Source of the DNA: an uncultured Akkermansia sp.
Lineage (GTDB): Bacteria > Verrucomicrobiota > Verrucomicrobiia > Verrucomicrobiales > Akkermansiaceae
Direction: 5' to 3'
Assembly (NCBI GenBank): GCA_900548895.1
Contig: URLZ01000028.1
Location: forward strand, 1 to 33,785
DNA length: 33,785 bases
Below are positions 17,064-25,073 of this stretch, in pieces; the first letter of the stretch is position 1; the number at the start of each line of letters is the position of its first letter. Below the pieces are notes generated by a model, which was given only the letters and a program-made list of their open reading frames with translations, searched no databases and had not been told where the DNA came from. A program made the translations under genes and the position numbers.

Positions 17064-18779
17064 ATGAAGCTGCCCCTTTCTGCACGTTGGCTCCTGCCCG
17101 GGCTTCTGGCCCTCCTCCCCCTCTCTGCCGCTGAAACAGCGGCAGAACAGGCGTCCCTCGCATCCGCGTCCGCGCCGGCATCGGCCAACCCCGCGGCGCT
17201 GGCTGAGACACAGGCCGGGGAGCAGTCCGAAACGCCGGACAAGACGCAGGCGGCCGAGACGCCGGCAGAGGAAGCCGAGGCCTCGGCGCCCTCTCAGGGA
17301 ACCGAGCCCCAAGCCCGGCTGGTCTTCGACTCCGACAATCTGGAGCTCGAGGGGAGCTTGGCCTCCCTCAAGGATCAGGCAGCCCAAGGCGACGCCGAGG
17401 CCGCCCGCCAGCTGGCGCGCCGCTACGCGCTCAACGGGCTCCTGCCTCAGGCGGACTCTTGGGCGACACGCTACATCGAGATGCTGACGGCTAAGGCCGA
17501 GGGCGGCGATACGCGCTCCATGACGCTGCTGGCGGCCCTCTACTGGCGCGGCGACGAATTTGTCGAGCAGAACGCCGAGCAGGCCGCCCACTGGCTCAGC
17601 CGCGCGGCCGACGCCGGTGAAGCCTCCGCCGCCTACCTGCTCGGCGCCCAGTACACCACGCTCGGGGACGCGCAGAAGGCCTCGGAAGCCTACGCCCACG
17701 CCTACCGCATCTACCGCTCTCGCTTTGAAGCCGACCCCAAGGACGCCGTGTCCCTCTACTGGCTCGGCTACATGGAGCAGGCGGGGCAGGGCACGGAGCA
17801 GAATGCCGTCTCAGGGCTCGACAAGCTGGAGAAAGCGGCAGATCTTGGCAGTGACTGGGCCCTCACGCAACTCTTCAAGACCTACATTCAGGGCATCGGC
17901 GTCGCCCCCGACAAGGCGCGCGCCATGGGCTACGCCGCCAAGCTCGTCGAGAAGGGACAGGACGCCGCCATGGCGACTCTGCTGGCACGCTATTACCTCA
18001 ACCTCGACGGCGAGCGCGACCCCCAAGCCCTGGCTGACACGAACAACGCCGAAGGGCGGCGCTATCTCGATCTCGCCGTGGCGGCGAACCAGCCCGAGGC
18101 CATCATCACCAAGGGCACGCTCCTGCTGCAGGAGGGGAAGGCCGCTGAGGCCCTGCCCTACTTCGAACAGTCCGCCAGCTTCGGCAACAGCCGGGCCATG
18201 ACCGAAGCCGGGCGCCTTCTGTTGCAGGGCGCCGAGGGCATCGCGCCGGACAGCGAAGCCGCCCTGCGCCACCTGCTCACGGCAGCCAACCGCTACCGCG
18301 ATCCCGATGCCGCGGCCCTGCTGGCGGATTATTACAAAGGTCTGGGGGAGAGCGAGCTGGCCAACCACTGGGTCGTCCTCGCCAGCGACAACGGCCATCC
18401 CGGCGCCATGCTGAGGCGCGGGCTGCTGCATCTCAGTCCCTTCTCGGGGCTGGAGTGGGATCCCACCCTCTGCTACCAGTGGTGGAAACTCGGAGCCGAC
18501 CAAGGGGACAGCGGTTGCCGGACGGCGCTGAACATTTTTTATTACGGCTTCATCCCGCTGATGCTGGTGCTGCTCTTCGGCTTCCCCCTCTACCTCAACT
18601 ACCGCGTACGCCGCAAGTTCGCCCGAGAGGAGGCGGAGGCTGCGGCAGCTGCATCCTCCGAGGCGACGCCGAGCGACAAGGGCACCCGGAGCACCAAGAG
18701 CGCCGACGAGGCTCCGAAGCGCGAAGAGACCTCTCGCCGCGACAGCGAGGGCAAGGGCAGCGAGGGCCAGCCTCGCTGA
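17064..18779 (+). CDS. Secreted/membrane-anchored Sel1-repeat protein
   Basis: This 571-aa protein begins with a signal peptide (MKLPLSARWLLPGLLALLPL, cut near SAA). An Ala/Glu/Thr-rich linker runs to about residue 90. Helical Sel1-like repeats fill about 100-485, seen as A-x-x-G-x-x-x-A units such as AADAGEASAAYLLGAQY and AADLGSDWALTQLFKTYIQG. A TM at about 489-510 (IPLMLVLLFGFPLYLNY) and a charged cytoplasmic tail of about 60 residues follow. The repeats would sit in the periplasm as a protein-protein scaffold. Sel1-repeat proteins are often adaptors in envelope stress or secretion, but no specific partner is evident. It lies 39 nt after the RluB-like gene. No ribosome binding site precedes ATG 17064; the leader is pyrimidine-rich. 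Confidence 0.8.
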   Translation: MKLPLSARWLLPGLLALLPLSAAETAAEQASLASASAPASANPAALAETQAGEQSETPDKTQAAETPAEEAEASAPSQGTEPQARLVFDSDNLELEGSLASLKDQAAQGDAEAARQLARRYALNGLLPQADSWATRYIEMLTAKAEGGDTRSMTLLAALYWRGDEFVEQNAEQAAHWLSRAADAGEASAAYLLGAQYTTLGDAQKASEAYAHAYRIYRSRFEADPKDAVSLYWLGYMEQAGQGTEQNAVSGLDKLEKAADLGSDWALTQLFKTYIQGIGVAPDKARAMGYAAKLVEKGQDAAMATLLARYYLNLDGERDPQALADTNNAEGRRYLDLAVAANQPEAIITKGTLLLQEGKAAEALPYFEQSASFGNSRAMTEAGRLLLQGAEGIAPDSEAALRHLLTAANRYRDPDAAALLADYYKGLGESELANHWVVLASDNGHPGAMLRRGLLHLSPFSGLEWDPTLCYQWWKLGADQGDSGCRTALNIFYYGFIPLMLVLLFGFPLYLNYRVRRKFAREEAEAAAAASSEATPSDKGTRSTKSADEAPKREETSRRDSEGKGSEGQPR

Positions 18780-18910
18780 GCCTCACCTGAGCCTCCGTCC
18801 GCCCTTCGTCCGTCCGCTCGCCGGCCTCCGCCCAGCCCGGCGGTCCGTCTCCATTCGGCTTTATCCGCCCTTCGTCCGCGCGGCAAGCGCACCCCCCCGC
18901 CGTCCGACAC

Positions 18911-18934
18911 GCGAGAGCGACTCCGCGCTCTCGC
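18911..18934 (+). other. Hairpin between the Sel1-repeat gene and the ogt-like gene
   Basis: GCGAGAGCG and CGCTCTCGC form a perfect 9-bp stem with a 6-nt loop. No T tract follows, so termination is possible only in a weak or factor-assisted sense. Confidence 0.5.
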
Positions 18935-19012
18935 CTGTGCTTTCCGCTCTCCTCCCCGATCTCCCTTCGCCTCTCCTCCCCGTTGACTCTTGCCGTGCTC
19001 CCCTCCCCGCCG

Positions 19013-19669
19013 ATGATGCTCCCCGGCGGTGCCCTTCTGCGCTACCGCTGCCTTCACCTGGGAATCCACCCCCTGAGGATCGGTCTGCTCATCGAGCGCG
19101 GGCTCCTGTGCCGACTCCTGCTCCCCACGCCGGCCTCGGACGCCTCGCGCGGCACGCAGGCGGCTACTGGCTCCTCAACATTCATCGGCGATGTCTCCGA
19201 TGACGCGCCCGATGCCGACAGCGAGAGCACAGGGACGGCCGGCACCTCCAGCGCTTCACGCCTCGCTGCTGCGACGGAGTCGCTCACCGCAGCCGCCGAA
19301 CCGAGCGTTCAGGCGTTTGCGAGCCCTGCCGATGATGCCCCCCTCGCTGACGAGGCCTTTGCCCAGCTTCAGGCATGGTTGGACGGCCGCCTGACGCACT
19401 TTGACCTCCCGCTTGCGCCGCTGCCCGGCACCGCCCTTCAGCAACAGATCCGCGAGCTCATCGCCGCCATTCCGCGCGGAGAAACGCGCCGCTACAGCGA
19501 ACTCGGCCCGCCGCGCTGCGTGGCCCGCATCTGCTCCACGAATCCCCTGCCCCTCCTGCTGCCCTGCCACCGCGTCATCCCCGCCGGCGGCAGCCTCGCC
19601 GCCCCCGGTCGCTACCAGGGCGGCACGCAGCTCAAGCGCTGGCTGCTGCAAACCGAATCCGCCGGTTGA
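19013..19669 (+). CDS. ogt: Methylated-DNA--protein-cysteine methyltransferase (Ogt/MGMT-like)
   Basis: The product would remove alkyl groups from O6-alkylguanine by irreversible transfer to its own cysteine. The N-terminal part (LGIHPLRIGLLIERGL) resembles the methyltransferase ribonuclease-like domain. The C-terminal domain has PRGETRRYSELG, CSTNPLPLLLPCHRVIPAGG with active-site C185 in PCHRV, then GRYQGGTQLKRWLL. The nucleophile is present, so it is not an alkyltransferase-like (ATL) protein. A low-complexity Ala/Ser/Asp-rich linker (about residues 40-110) between the halves is unusual. ATG 19013 or the adjacent ATG 19016 could start it; a TTG at 18983 also is in frame. The AlkD-like gene follows 141 nt later, making an alkylation repair pair. 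Confidence 0.82.
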   Translation: MMLPGGALLRYRCLHLGIHPLRIGLLIERGLLCRLLLPTPASDASRGTQAATGSSTFIGDVSDDAPDADSESTGTAGTSSASRLAAATESLTAAAEPSVQAFASPADDAPLADEAFAQLQAWLDGRLTHFDLPLAPLPGTALQQQIRELIAAIPRGETRRYSELGPPRCVARICSTNPLPLLLPCHRVIPAGGSLAAPGRYQGGTQLKRWLLQTESAG

Positions 19670-19686
19670 GGCTCGGCGCGGTCTGC

Positions 19687-19727
19687 CCCCCCCCCGGGAC
19701 CCCTTTCGGGGGGGCCCCCTCCTTTTA
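19687..19727 (+). terminator. Possible terminator after the ogt-like gene
   Basis: A run of C residues is followed by GGGACCCC, TTTC, GGGGGGG and CCCCC, which can fold into a GC-only hairpin with a TTTC loop. TCCTTTTAT follows. Pairing is imperfect and the homopolymers may contain sequencing errors. Confidence 0.4.
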
Positions 19728-19810
19728 TCCCCCTTTCCCCACCATCCTTCACCCCTTCGCGCACTCTCACGCTCAGCCGCGCCTTTCTCCTGCATCTACC
19801 CACCCTGCCC

Positions 19811-20581
19811 GTGACTCCCTCCCCGAACCATCGCGTGTCACCGCCGCCGCAGACTCGCCCGGCTCGTTCCAGCGCACCCAACGGCACCCGCGGCGGCACC
19901 CTCCCCGAGTCTCCACCCCAGAGCCGCGACGAACTCTGCACCCTGCTCCTCCGACTCGCCGAGCCCGCCTACCGCGACTTTGCCGCACGCCTGCTGCCGC
20001 CGAACAGCGCCAAGCCTCTGCTCGGCGTGCGCCTGCCTCTGCTGCGGCGCCTCGCGCAACAACTGGCGCGCGACGAACGCGCCCCGCAGATTCTCCGGGA
20101 GGAGGGAGAGCTCTGGATGGAGCAAACCATGCTCCGCGGCATGCTGCCGGGCTACCTCAGGCAGGCGAGCTGCGACGAGCGCTTGCGTCTCATCGAAGAT
20201 TTTGTGCCCTCCATCAGCAACTGGAGCCTCTGCGACTCCTGCTGCGCCGGCTATCGCTTCGCCCGGCAGCACCGCGAACGCGTCTGGCAGCACCTGCAGC
20301 CCTACCTCGGCAGCCGCGAAGAGTTCCCGGCGCGCTACGGCGTCGTCATGCTGCTGGATCATTTCATGCAGGATCCCGATTGGACCCCGCGCATCGCCGA
20401 AGCCCTGCTCCGCCAGCCGGCCGAAGGATTTTATGCCCGCATGGGCGTCGCGTGGTGCGGCTGCGAGCTGCACCTGCGCTACCCCGAGCTCGCCCGCCCC
20501 TTGCTCCAGCCCGGCGGTCTGCCCGAAGCCAGCCGACGACTCGCCCTGCGCAAAATCCGCGAGTCGCGCCGCAGCCGCTGA
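19811..20581 (+). CDS. AlkD-like DNA alkylation repair protein (HEAT-repeat glycosylase)
   Basis: AlkD-type enzymes release bulky or positively charged alkylated bases such as 3- and 7-alkylpurines without base flipping. The 256-aa product is alpha-helical with KPLLGVRLPLLRRLA near residue 68. SNWSLCDSC holds W138 and D142, the W-x3-D pair matching AlkD Trp109/Asp113. VAWCGCELHLRYP holds W215, matching AlkD Trp187. These residues form the catalytic cleft in the known family. The GTG at 19811 is the only early start I can propose; the first 35 or so residues are Pro-rich and may not be translated. It follows the ogt-like gene and converges with the 5'-nucleotidase gene, whose stop lies 68 nt beyond. 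Confidence 0.8.
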   Translation: MTPSPNHRVSPPPQTRPARSSAPNGTRGGTLPESPPQSRDELCTLLLRLAEPAYRDFAARLLPPNSAKPLLGVRLPLLRRLAQQLARDERAPQILREEGELWMEQTMLRGMLPGYLRQASCDERLRLIEDFVPSISNWSLCDSCCAGYRFARQHRERVWQHLQPYLGSREEFPARYGVVMLLDHFMQDPDWTPRIAEALLRQPAEGFYARMGVAWCGCELHLRYPELARPLLQPGGLPEASRRLALRKIRESRRSR

Positions 20582-20649
20582 GTAACGCCCCGAGGTCTGT
20601 CTCTCAGGCCTTGAGCCCTACCCGCAATCTGGCGGGGAATCCTCTCGCC

Positions 20650-22095
20650 TCAGGCCGCCTTGGGCTGGCGGAGGGCGCGTTCAGCCTCCTCGGGGAGGCG
20701 CACCGCCCGGCCATAGGACGCATCCATGCGGCCTCGGTCGCGCAACCAGTCGCGCAGCAGCTCCTGAGGCGCCCGCCCGGTATCCTCGCTCTCGCGCCCC
20801 TGCAGCAGGACATCGCGCACGTAGCTGTGCGTCGCCATCAGGTACTCGCGATCGGGCTCGGGCAGCGAGCCGTCCGCCATTTTCAGGTTGCTCACGCGGT
20901 ATTGCCCGCTTGCATCGCGAACCAGCTCATAGCTCATGCCCGCAACGCAGGGAGGGCGCCCGCTATCCGCGCGCATCAGACCCTCCACCAGAGAGGGCAG
21001 CTCCGCACCGCGCACGCGAAGCCGCACCGCCGTGTTGGCGAAGGGATCCATGCGGTAGATGTCGCCCAGCGTCACGGAACCGCGCGGCAGGCTCCGCAGG
21101 CGGATACCGCCCAAATTCATCATCGCGACCTCGGCGCCGATACCCGAGCGAAGGGCCTCGGCATGCACGCAGCCCAACTCCAGCCAGTTCAACTCCTCCA
21201 TGCAGATTCCGAGCACCTCGCGGAGCGCGGGAGCGGACGCGTAAGCTTCGACGCGCGCCTGCACGCCGGCATCGGGCTGCACATCATCGACCATCAGCGT
21301 CTGCGCGCGCGCCGAGCGCACGCGGCCGCCTTCCACATCCAGCACCACCTTCGTCACCGCCTCAGCGCGATCGCCGGCCTGCGTGACGAGCACCCCGTCC
21401 ACCCACTTCCCGTCGCGCACGAGCGTGCCGCTGTGCCCGCCGATGATGACATCGGCCTCCGGGAAGAGGCGGGCGAGGCGCCGGTCTTCGTCATAGCCGA
21501 CGTGGGTGAGCAGCACGAGCACATCACATTGTTTGCGCAGGCTGCGCCAGCGCTGCAGCTCCTGCTCGGGCGGCGTGAAATGCAGCCCCGCGAGCTTGCG
21601 CGCCCCGTCCTTCGTCGGGTAGCCGCCCTCCTCCACCGTGACGAGGCCCAGCACCCCGATGCGCAGGCCCTTGCGCTCGAGAATCACCCACGGGACCAGG
21701 CGCATGCCGGTGCTCGGCGGGGCCTGCATATTGGCGCAGACGTAGGGGAAGCGGGACTCGCGCATCTGCCGCGCCAGCGCTGCCATGCCCCGATCAAACT
21801 CGTGATTGCCGACGCAGGACACGTCGACGCCCATCAGGTTGAACAGCTCGATCATGGGCCTCCCGCTGTAGATCGGATCCATGTCGCTGACAGGGTTGCC
21901 GGTGTTGTGATCGCCGGCCGAGAGGAGGATCAGGTCGGGATCCTCCTGCCTGAGCTGCCCGACGAGAGCCGCCAGGCGCGGCATGCGATCCAGCCGCGCG
22001 TGCGTGTCGTTGATGCCCACCAGCGTCAGCTGCTCGGCCAGCACGCGGCACGCCAGCAGCAGAAAGACCCAGCCGATCAGAAAAGCCCTCGTCAT
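20650..22095 (-). CDS. UshA-like 5'-nucleotidase/metallophosphoesterase, exported
   Basis: This 481-aa enzyme should hydrolyse extracytoplasmic nucleotides or nucleotide sugars with a two-metal centre. A signal sequence (MTRAFLIGWVFLLLACRVLA) begins the protein; cleavage after VLA is likely, though LLAC could be a lipobox. Metallophosphatase motifs are complete: D30-x-H32, GDHNTG (D62), GNHEFD (N97, H98), LLTHVG and IIGGHSG. The C-terminal 5_nucleotid_C domain has NLGGIRLRSLPRG and DPFANT. The layout and the GDxNTG-PxSD stretch resemble UshA. I chose ATG 22095, preceded by AGAGGGGG, one of few purine-rich sites in this window. A longer frame starting upstream would run into the elongation factor P terminator. 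Confidence 0.88.
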   Translation of the reverse strand: MTRAFLIGWVFLLLACRVLAEQLTLVGINDTHARLDRMPRLAALVGQLRQEDPDLILLSAGDHNTGNPVSDMDPIYSGRPMIELFNLMGVDVSCVGNHEFDRGMAALARQMRESRFPYVCANMQAPPSTGMRLVPWVILERKGLRIGVLGLVTVEEGGYPTKDGARKLAGLHFTPPEQELQRWRSLRKQCDVLVLLTHVGYDEDRRLARLFPEADVIIGGHSGTLVRDGKWVDGVLVTQAGDRAEAVTKVVLDVEGGRVRSARAQTLMVDDVQPDAGVQARVEAYASAPALREVLGICMEELNWLELGCVHAEALRSGIGAEVAMMNLGGIRLRSLPRGSVTLGDIYRMDPFANTAVRLRVRGAELPSLVEGLMRADSGRPPCVAGMSYELVRDASGQYRVSNLKMADGSLPEPDREYLMATHSYVRDVLLQGRESEDTGRAPQELLRDWLRDRGRMDASYGRAVRLPEEAERALRQPKAA

Positions 22096-22105
22096 CTCGC
22101 CCCCT

Positions 22106-22134
22106 CTTGTACCACAAGTCCCCGCCGCGGTCAA
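22106..22134 (-). promoter_or_regulatory. Candidate promoter of the UshA-like gene
   Basis: On the minus strand TTGACC (22134-22129) and TACAAG (22111-22106) are 17 bp apart. The -10 lies only 10 nt before the ATG, so transcription would begin 3-4 nt upstream of the start codon. This conflicts with use of the AGAGGGGG site, so either the promoter is further upstream or the mRNA is nearly leaderless. Confidence 0.4.
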
Positions 22135-22174
22135 AGCCAAAGAGAGCTGTGCCGCCCTTCGCATGAGATGGGTA

Positions 22175-22211
22175 GAAAAACACCCCGCAGCCCGGAAAGA
22201 GGCTGCGGGGT
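22175..22211 (-). terminator. Intrinsic terminator of the efp gene
   Basis: ACCCCGCAGCC (22182-22192) and GGCTGCGGGGT (22201-22211) form an 11-bp stem with an 8-nt loop. Read on the minus strand, the stem is followed by GTTTTTC, as expected for an intrinsic terminator downstream of efp. Confidence 0.88.
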
Positions 22212-22247
22212 ATCGCAAAAATCAGGGAATCGTCAGAGACCCGTCAC

Positions 22248-22817
22248 TCAGCCGTTGACACGGCCCAGATAGGTGCCGTCCTCCGTCTTGACGGAGATGC
22301 GCTGACCGGCGTTGATGAACAGCGGCACCTGCACCACGAGACCGGTGGTCATCGTCGCGCTCTTGTACACGTTGTTAGCGGAGTTGCCCTTCACGCCCTC
22401 AGGGGCCTCGGCGACCTCCATCGTGATGGCGGCGGGAAGCTCGATGGAGCACACCGTCTCATCGGTGAAGAGCAGAATGTAGGTGTTGCCCTCCATGAGG
22501 TAATCCTTCACGGGCTCGACGACGTCCTCAGGCACGCAGACATCCTCGTAGGTCTCGGTGTTGAGGAAGTGGTAGCCCATGCCGTCCACGTACGAGAACT
22601 CCATCTCCTCGCGGCTCAGCATGACGCCCTCGAGGAAGTCGTTGGAGGTAAGGCGAAGATTGTAGTCCTTTTTGGTGGCGATGCTGCGGATCGTCATCTG
22701 AACGTAGGAGGCCATGCGGGGGGGAGTCTTGAGCTGGCTCTCACGCACCACGCAGATATCGCCGTTGTAGTTTACGGCGTGACCTTTGCGAAGCTGAATA
22801 ACGGGAACTTTTGCCAT
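22248..22817 (-). CDS. efp: Elongation factor P with arginine at the loop tip
   Basis: EF-P rescues ribosomes stalled at consecutive prolines. The 189-aa protein has the three-domain length and order of the family: an N-terminal KOW-like domain, an OB domain (LPAAITMEVAEAPEGVKG) and a C-terminal OB domain ending DGTYLGRVNG. The functional loop reads KTPPRMASYVQM. Aligned on VQMTIRSI, R34 takes the place of the modified residue. This matches Arg32 of the Pseudomonas type, which is rhamnosylated by EarP, rather than Lys34 of the E. coli type, modified by EpmA/EpmB. No earP or epmAB gene is in the window. A promoter with a -10 ending 9 nt before the ATG and a strong terminator suggest independent, leaderless expression. 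Confidence 0.93.
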   Translation of the reverse strand: MAKVPVIQLRKGHAVNYNGDICVVRESQLKTPPRMASYVQMTIRSIATKKDYNLRLTSNDFLEGVMLSREEMEFSYVDGMGYHFLNTETYEDVCVPEDVVEPVKDYLMEGNTYILLFTDETVCSIELPAAITMEVAEAPEGVKGNSANNVYKSATMTTGLVVQVPLFINAGQRISVKTEDGTYLGRVNG

Positions 22818-22826
22818 AACGCGCGG

Positions 22827-22855
22827 AGGGTATCAGAGACCCACTCAATAGTCAA
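22827..22855 (-). promoter_or_regulatory. Promoter of efp, leaderless configuration
   Basis: On the minus strand TTGACT (22855-22850) and TACCCT (22832-22827) are 17 bp apart. The -10 ends 9 nt before the ATG, so the transcript would start about 2 nt upstream of it. The -35 overlaps the stop codon of the gtrA-like gene. No Shine-Dalgarno sequence is present. Confidence 0.6.
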
Positions 22856-23466
22856 GCCTTTTCTGTATCGCTTTTCGCGTCGCCGCGCTTCAGGAAATAG
22901 CGCACCATGAGAAAGTTCAGCGGAAAGGCGACCATGTACACCGGCAGCGGCAGCAGGGCATCGGCCTTGCCGAGAATCGGGCAGAGATGCACCAGCGCCG
23001 GCAGAGTCTCCGTGAGGCAGGCGGCCATCCACTCCCCCAGCCCGAGGTAGAGAAAGAGATTGAGCAGCAGCAGATGCATGCCGTAATTCACGGCGTGGCT
23101 GAAGGCGAAGCCCACCCCCTTGGAGACACTGCCCTGCGTGCGGAAGGTCCACTTGAGCGAAACGAGGTAGTTCGCAATGAAGCTCAGCGCGTAACCGACG
23201 GTGTAGGTCACGCTGAGCGCCGCCGCATCCTCCGGAGCCCGCAGGCCGAACAGGGCATTGAGGCCGACGTAGATGCCCCAGTGCAGCGCCGTCGCCCCCA
23301 GCCCCACGACAAAGAAGCGCAGCGACTCGCCGCCCAAGCTCCGCAGAGCCTCGCGACGCGGCCGAGCGACCGACGACGTGCCGACAGGCTGCTCCTCGCA
23401 GGCGGAGGCGTTCACAAGCCCTTCGCTTCCGTCGCCGCGCCTCGGATCTGCATCCTGCTGAGCCAT
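22852..23466 (-). CDS. GtrA-like multi-pass membrane protein
   Basis: The 204-aa product has a hydrophilic N-terminus of about 55 residues, then four hydrophobic segments typical of the GtrA-like family: FFVVGLGATALHWGIYVGL, TYTVGYALSFIANYLVSLKWTF, HAVNYGMHLLLLNLFLYLGL and a last one near YMVAFPLNFLMVRYFL. Motifs RF-x2-VG at the start and N-x6-WTF after the second segment fit the family. GtrA-like proteins are thought to move undecaprenyl-linked sugars across the membrane for polysaccharide or O-antigen modification. No glycosyltransferase partner is next to it. I chose ATG 23466 (MAQQDADPRR); it lies 13 nt after the stop of the SDR-like gene, so the two are probably one operon. Confidence 0.83.
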   Translation of the reverse strand: MAQQDADPRRGDGSEGLVNASACEEQPVGTSSVARPRREALRSLGGESLRFFVVGLGATALHWGIYVGLNALFGLRAPEDAAALSVTYTVGYALSFIANYLVSLKWTFRTQGSVSKGVGFAFSHAVNYGMHLLLLNLFLYLGLGEWMAACLTETLPALVHLCPILGKADALLPLPVYMVAFPLNFLMVRYFLKRGDAKSDTEKA

Positions 23467-23479
23467 GGCGGGGGAGTGT

Positions 23480-24274
23480 TCAGAAGCTGTCGATCCCGGC
23501 AAAGAACTTCAGCAGCACAATCTGATCCTCCTTCGTCACCAGATAGCCGTCCTTGGGATCCAGCCACTGGAAAGAGTGAATCGAGCTGCGGCAGGAGCCG
23601 CGGGGATCGTCCGGCAAGGGCTCGCGCAGGCGCTTGAGCAGATCGGGGTTGAGGGCCTCGACAATCTCGCGGGTGGACAGCGGGGGCATGGCCGGGATGA
23701 TGGCAGGAATGCCCAGCGGGAGGCAGCGCTCCACGTCGCCGAGGATGCGCTGCGGGAAATAAATCTGGTGGAGCTCCTCGGGGGCGAAGGGCAGCGGCTT
23801 GCGCCCCGCGGGCGGGTTGGACAGGGCCGCGAGCAGCGGGCTGAAGCAGTTCATCGGCACCCCCAGCTCCGGGATGTGAACGTTGAGCACGCGGCCGTAC
23901 TGGTAGTTGAGCTCGCGGTAGAGGTTGATGCGGTTCTGCACGTAGGGGTCGTCGCTCGACTCCAGCACCGGCGTGTTTTCATCCGCATCGGGCTCGAGCA
24001 TGTCGCAGGTCGTCACGAAGACCGTCAGCTCGGGCTTGATGTCGCCGAGGTGGCGGATGAGGTAATTCGTCGCCGCGGTATCAGCCTTCACATCGGCGCG
24101 CACGGCGTTGGGGCCGTTGGCCACGGCGCTGTCGAGATACACCATCATGCGGAAGTTGTGGCCGAAGGTCGACGAGAAGTTCTCCTTGTCGATCAGGTAA
24201 TCGAAGTGTCGACGCTTCGTCCAATACTTGCCCAGAATAGTGCTGGCACCGAGGAAAGCCGTTTCGTGAGTCAT
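23480..24274 (-). CDS. Degenerate SDR/NAD-epimerase-like protein
   Basis: The 264-aa product has an apparent Rossmann start, AFLGASTILGKYW, where the glycine pattern is G9-x5-G15 and the usual middle Gly is Thr. Later segments (VYLDSAVANGP; PELTVFVTTCDML; YVQNRINLYRELNYQYG; LNVHIPELGVP) follow the order of an extended SDR fold. The catalytic YxxxK appears as YVQNR, with Arg in place of Lys. It may therefore be a non-catalytic or altered nucleotide-sugar enzyme; this is inference and I do not recognise a named family. ATG 24274 is supported by the promoter about 47 nt upstream and a pyrimidine-rich leader. It is the first gene of a probable operon with the gtrA-like gene, which favours a glycan-related role. 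Confidence 0.7.
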   Translation of the reverse strand: MTHETAFLGASTILGKYWTKRRHFDYLIDKENFSSTFGHNFRMMVYLDSAVANGPNAVRADVKADTAATNYLIRHLGDIKPELTVFVTTCDMLEPDADENTPVLESSDDPYVQNRINLYRELNYQYGRVLNVHIPELGVPMNCFSPLLAALSNPPAGRKPLPFAPEELHQIYFPQRILGDVERCLPLGIPAIIPAMPPLSTREIVEALNPDLLKRLREPLPDDPRGSCRSSIHSFQWLDPKDGYLVTKEDQIVLLKFFAGIDSF

Positions 24275-24320
24275 GAGCGCGCGGGCGGGGTGAATGAGAG
24301 GGGTGGGATGATACTGTCTC

Positions 24321-24349
24321 AGGCTAGCACAGAAGGGAGCCCCACGCAA
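24321..24349 (-). promoter_or_regulatory. Promoter of the SDR-like/gtrA-like operon
   Basis: On the minus strand TTGCGT (24349-24344) and TAGCCT (24326-24321) are 17 bp apart, with TGTGC directly before the -10. The leader would be about 40 nt, C/T-rich, with no Shine-Dalgarno sequence. Confidence 0.6.
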
Positions 24350-24461
24350 GCTGTTATCACAAAAAGTGCAGCAGCGCTCGGGCTTCGGAGCGGCCTCGGC
24401 AAGCGCGGCGGGGGCGCTCATCCCCCGAGGCAAGCGGGGCCGATTGACCGATTCAGGAGCC

Positions 24462-25067
24462 TCACTCCGAGGGCACAGGCGCGGGAGCTGTCGCCGAAGC
24501 CGCATGAGTTCCCGCAGCGGGGGTGGCGACTGCGGCGGGAACGGCATGCGTGACCTCAGTCTCCGGGGCAACCGGCGGAGCAAAGTTCGGCTCGCGCCAG
24601 AGGTAGGAGCGCTGAACGTCGAGCAGCTTGTCGCCGCAGTAGAGCTCGACCTTCCAGCTGAGGATATCTCCCCTCCGCTTGCGCTCGTCGCCGTTGAAGA
24701 AAAAGGTGGTGACGCGCTCATCGCTCTCGCCGCGCGGCTCCGTGTAATCGACCTGACGCTTCAGGCGCTGGGAACGTGTCAAGGCCTGAGTGTAATGCAT
24801 GACGATGCGCACGGGCTCATCGGGCTTGGCGTCGTACCAGTGGACGAAGAAGTAGTCCCCGAGCCGCGCCTTTCTCTCGCCCGAGGAATTGGCGTCGTAG
24901 AGCAGGTAGCGAACATGGGCGCGCGCGGGCGCATGCTGAATGCCCATGGAGGGCAGGCGTTCGCTCTTGAGGGGGAGGTCTGCGACGCTGATCAGGCACG
25001 GCTCTGTGACCGTCTGGCAGGAGGCCAGCAGGGCACAGGCGGCTGCAAGCGCGAGGAGGCGTGTCAT
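24462..25067 (-). CDS. Small lipoprotein of unknown function
   Basis: This 201-aa protein begins [18 protein letters not shown], a short lipoprotein signal with lipobox LASC and acceptor C17; Gln at +2 suggests outer-membrane sorting. The mature part of about 155 residues looks beta-rich ([33 protein letters not shown]) and holds a charged segment [17 protein letters not shown]. The last 35 residues are Ala/Pro/Thr-rich. I do not recognise the family. An ATG six bases upstream (25073) is also in frame, but the predicted -10 directly abuts it. The transcript should begin at about 25067, which favours the second ATG and leaderless translation. It diverges from the HAD phosphatase gene. Confidence 0.75.
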   Translation of the reverse strand: MTRLLALAAACALLASCQTVTEPCLISVADLPLKSERLPSMGIQHAPARAHVRYLLYDANSSGERKARLGDYFFVHWYDAKPDEPVRIVMHYTQALTRSQRLKRQVDYTEPRGESDERVTTFFFNGDERKRRGDILSWKVELYCGDKLLDVQRSYLWREPNFAPPVAPETEVTHAVPAAVATPAAGTHAASATAPAPVPSE

Positions 25068-25073
25068 GGCCAT

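Noticed and set aside
15462..17699. Long minus-strand frame opposite the RluB-like and Sel1 genes
   Set aside because: Repetitive translation simply reflects the antisense of the Arg/Phe/Gly repeats.
20621..20636. Terminator between the convergent alkD and ushA-like genes
   Set aside because: Only a 5-bp stem and no T tract on either strand.
19666..22272. Long plus-strand frame across the AlkD and UshA-like region
   Set aside because: Runs through two real genes, one in another frame and one antisense; Arg/Pro/His-rich with no family features.
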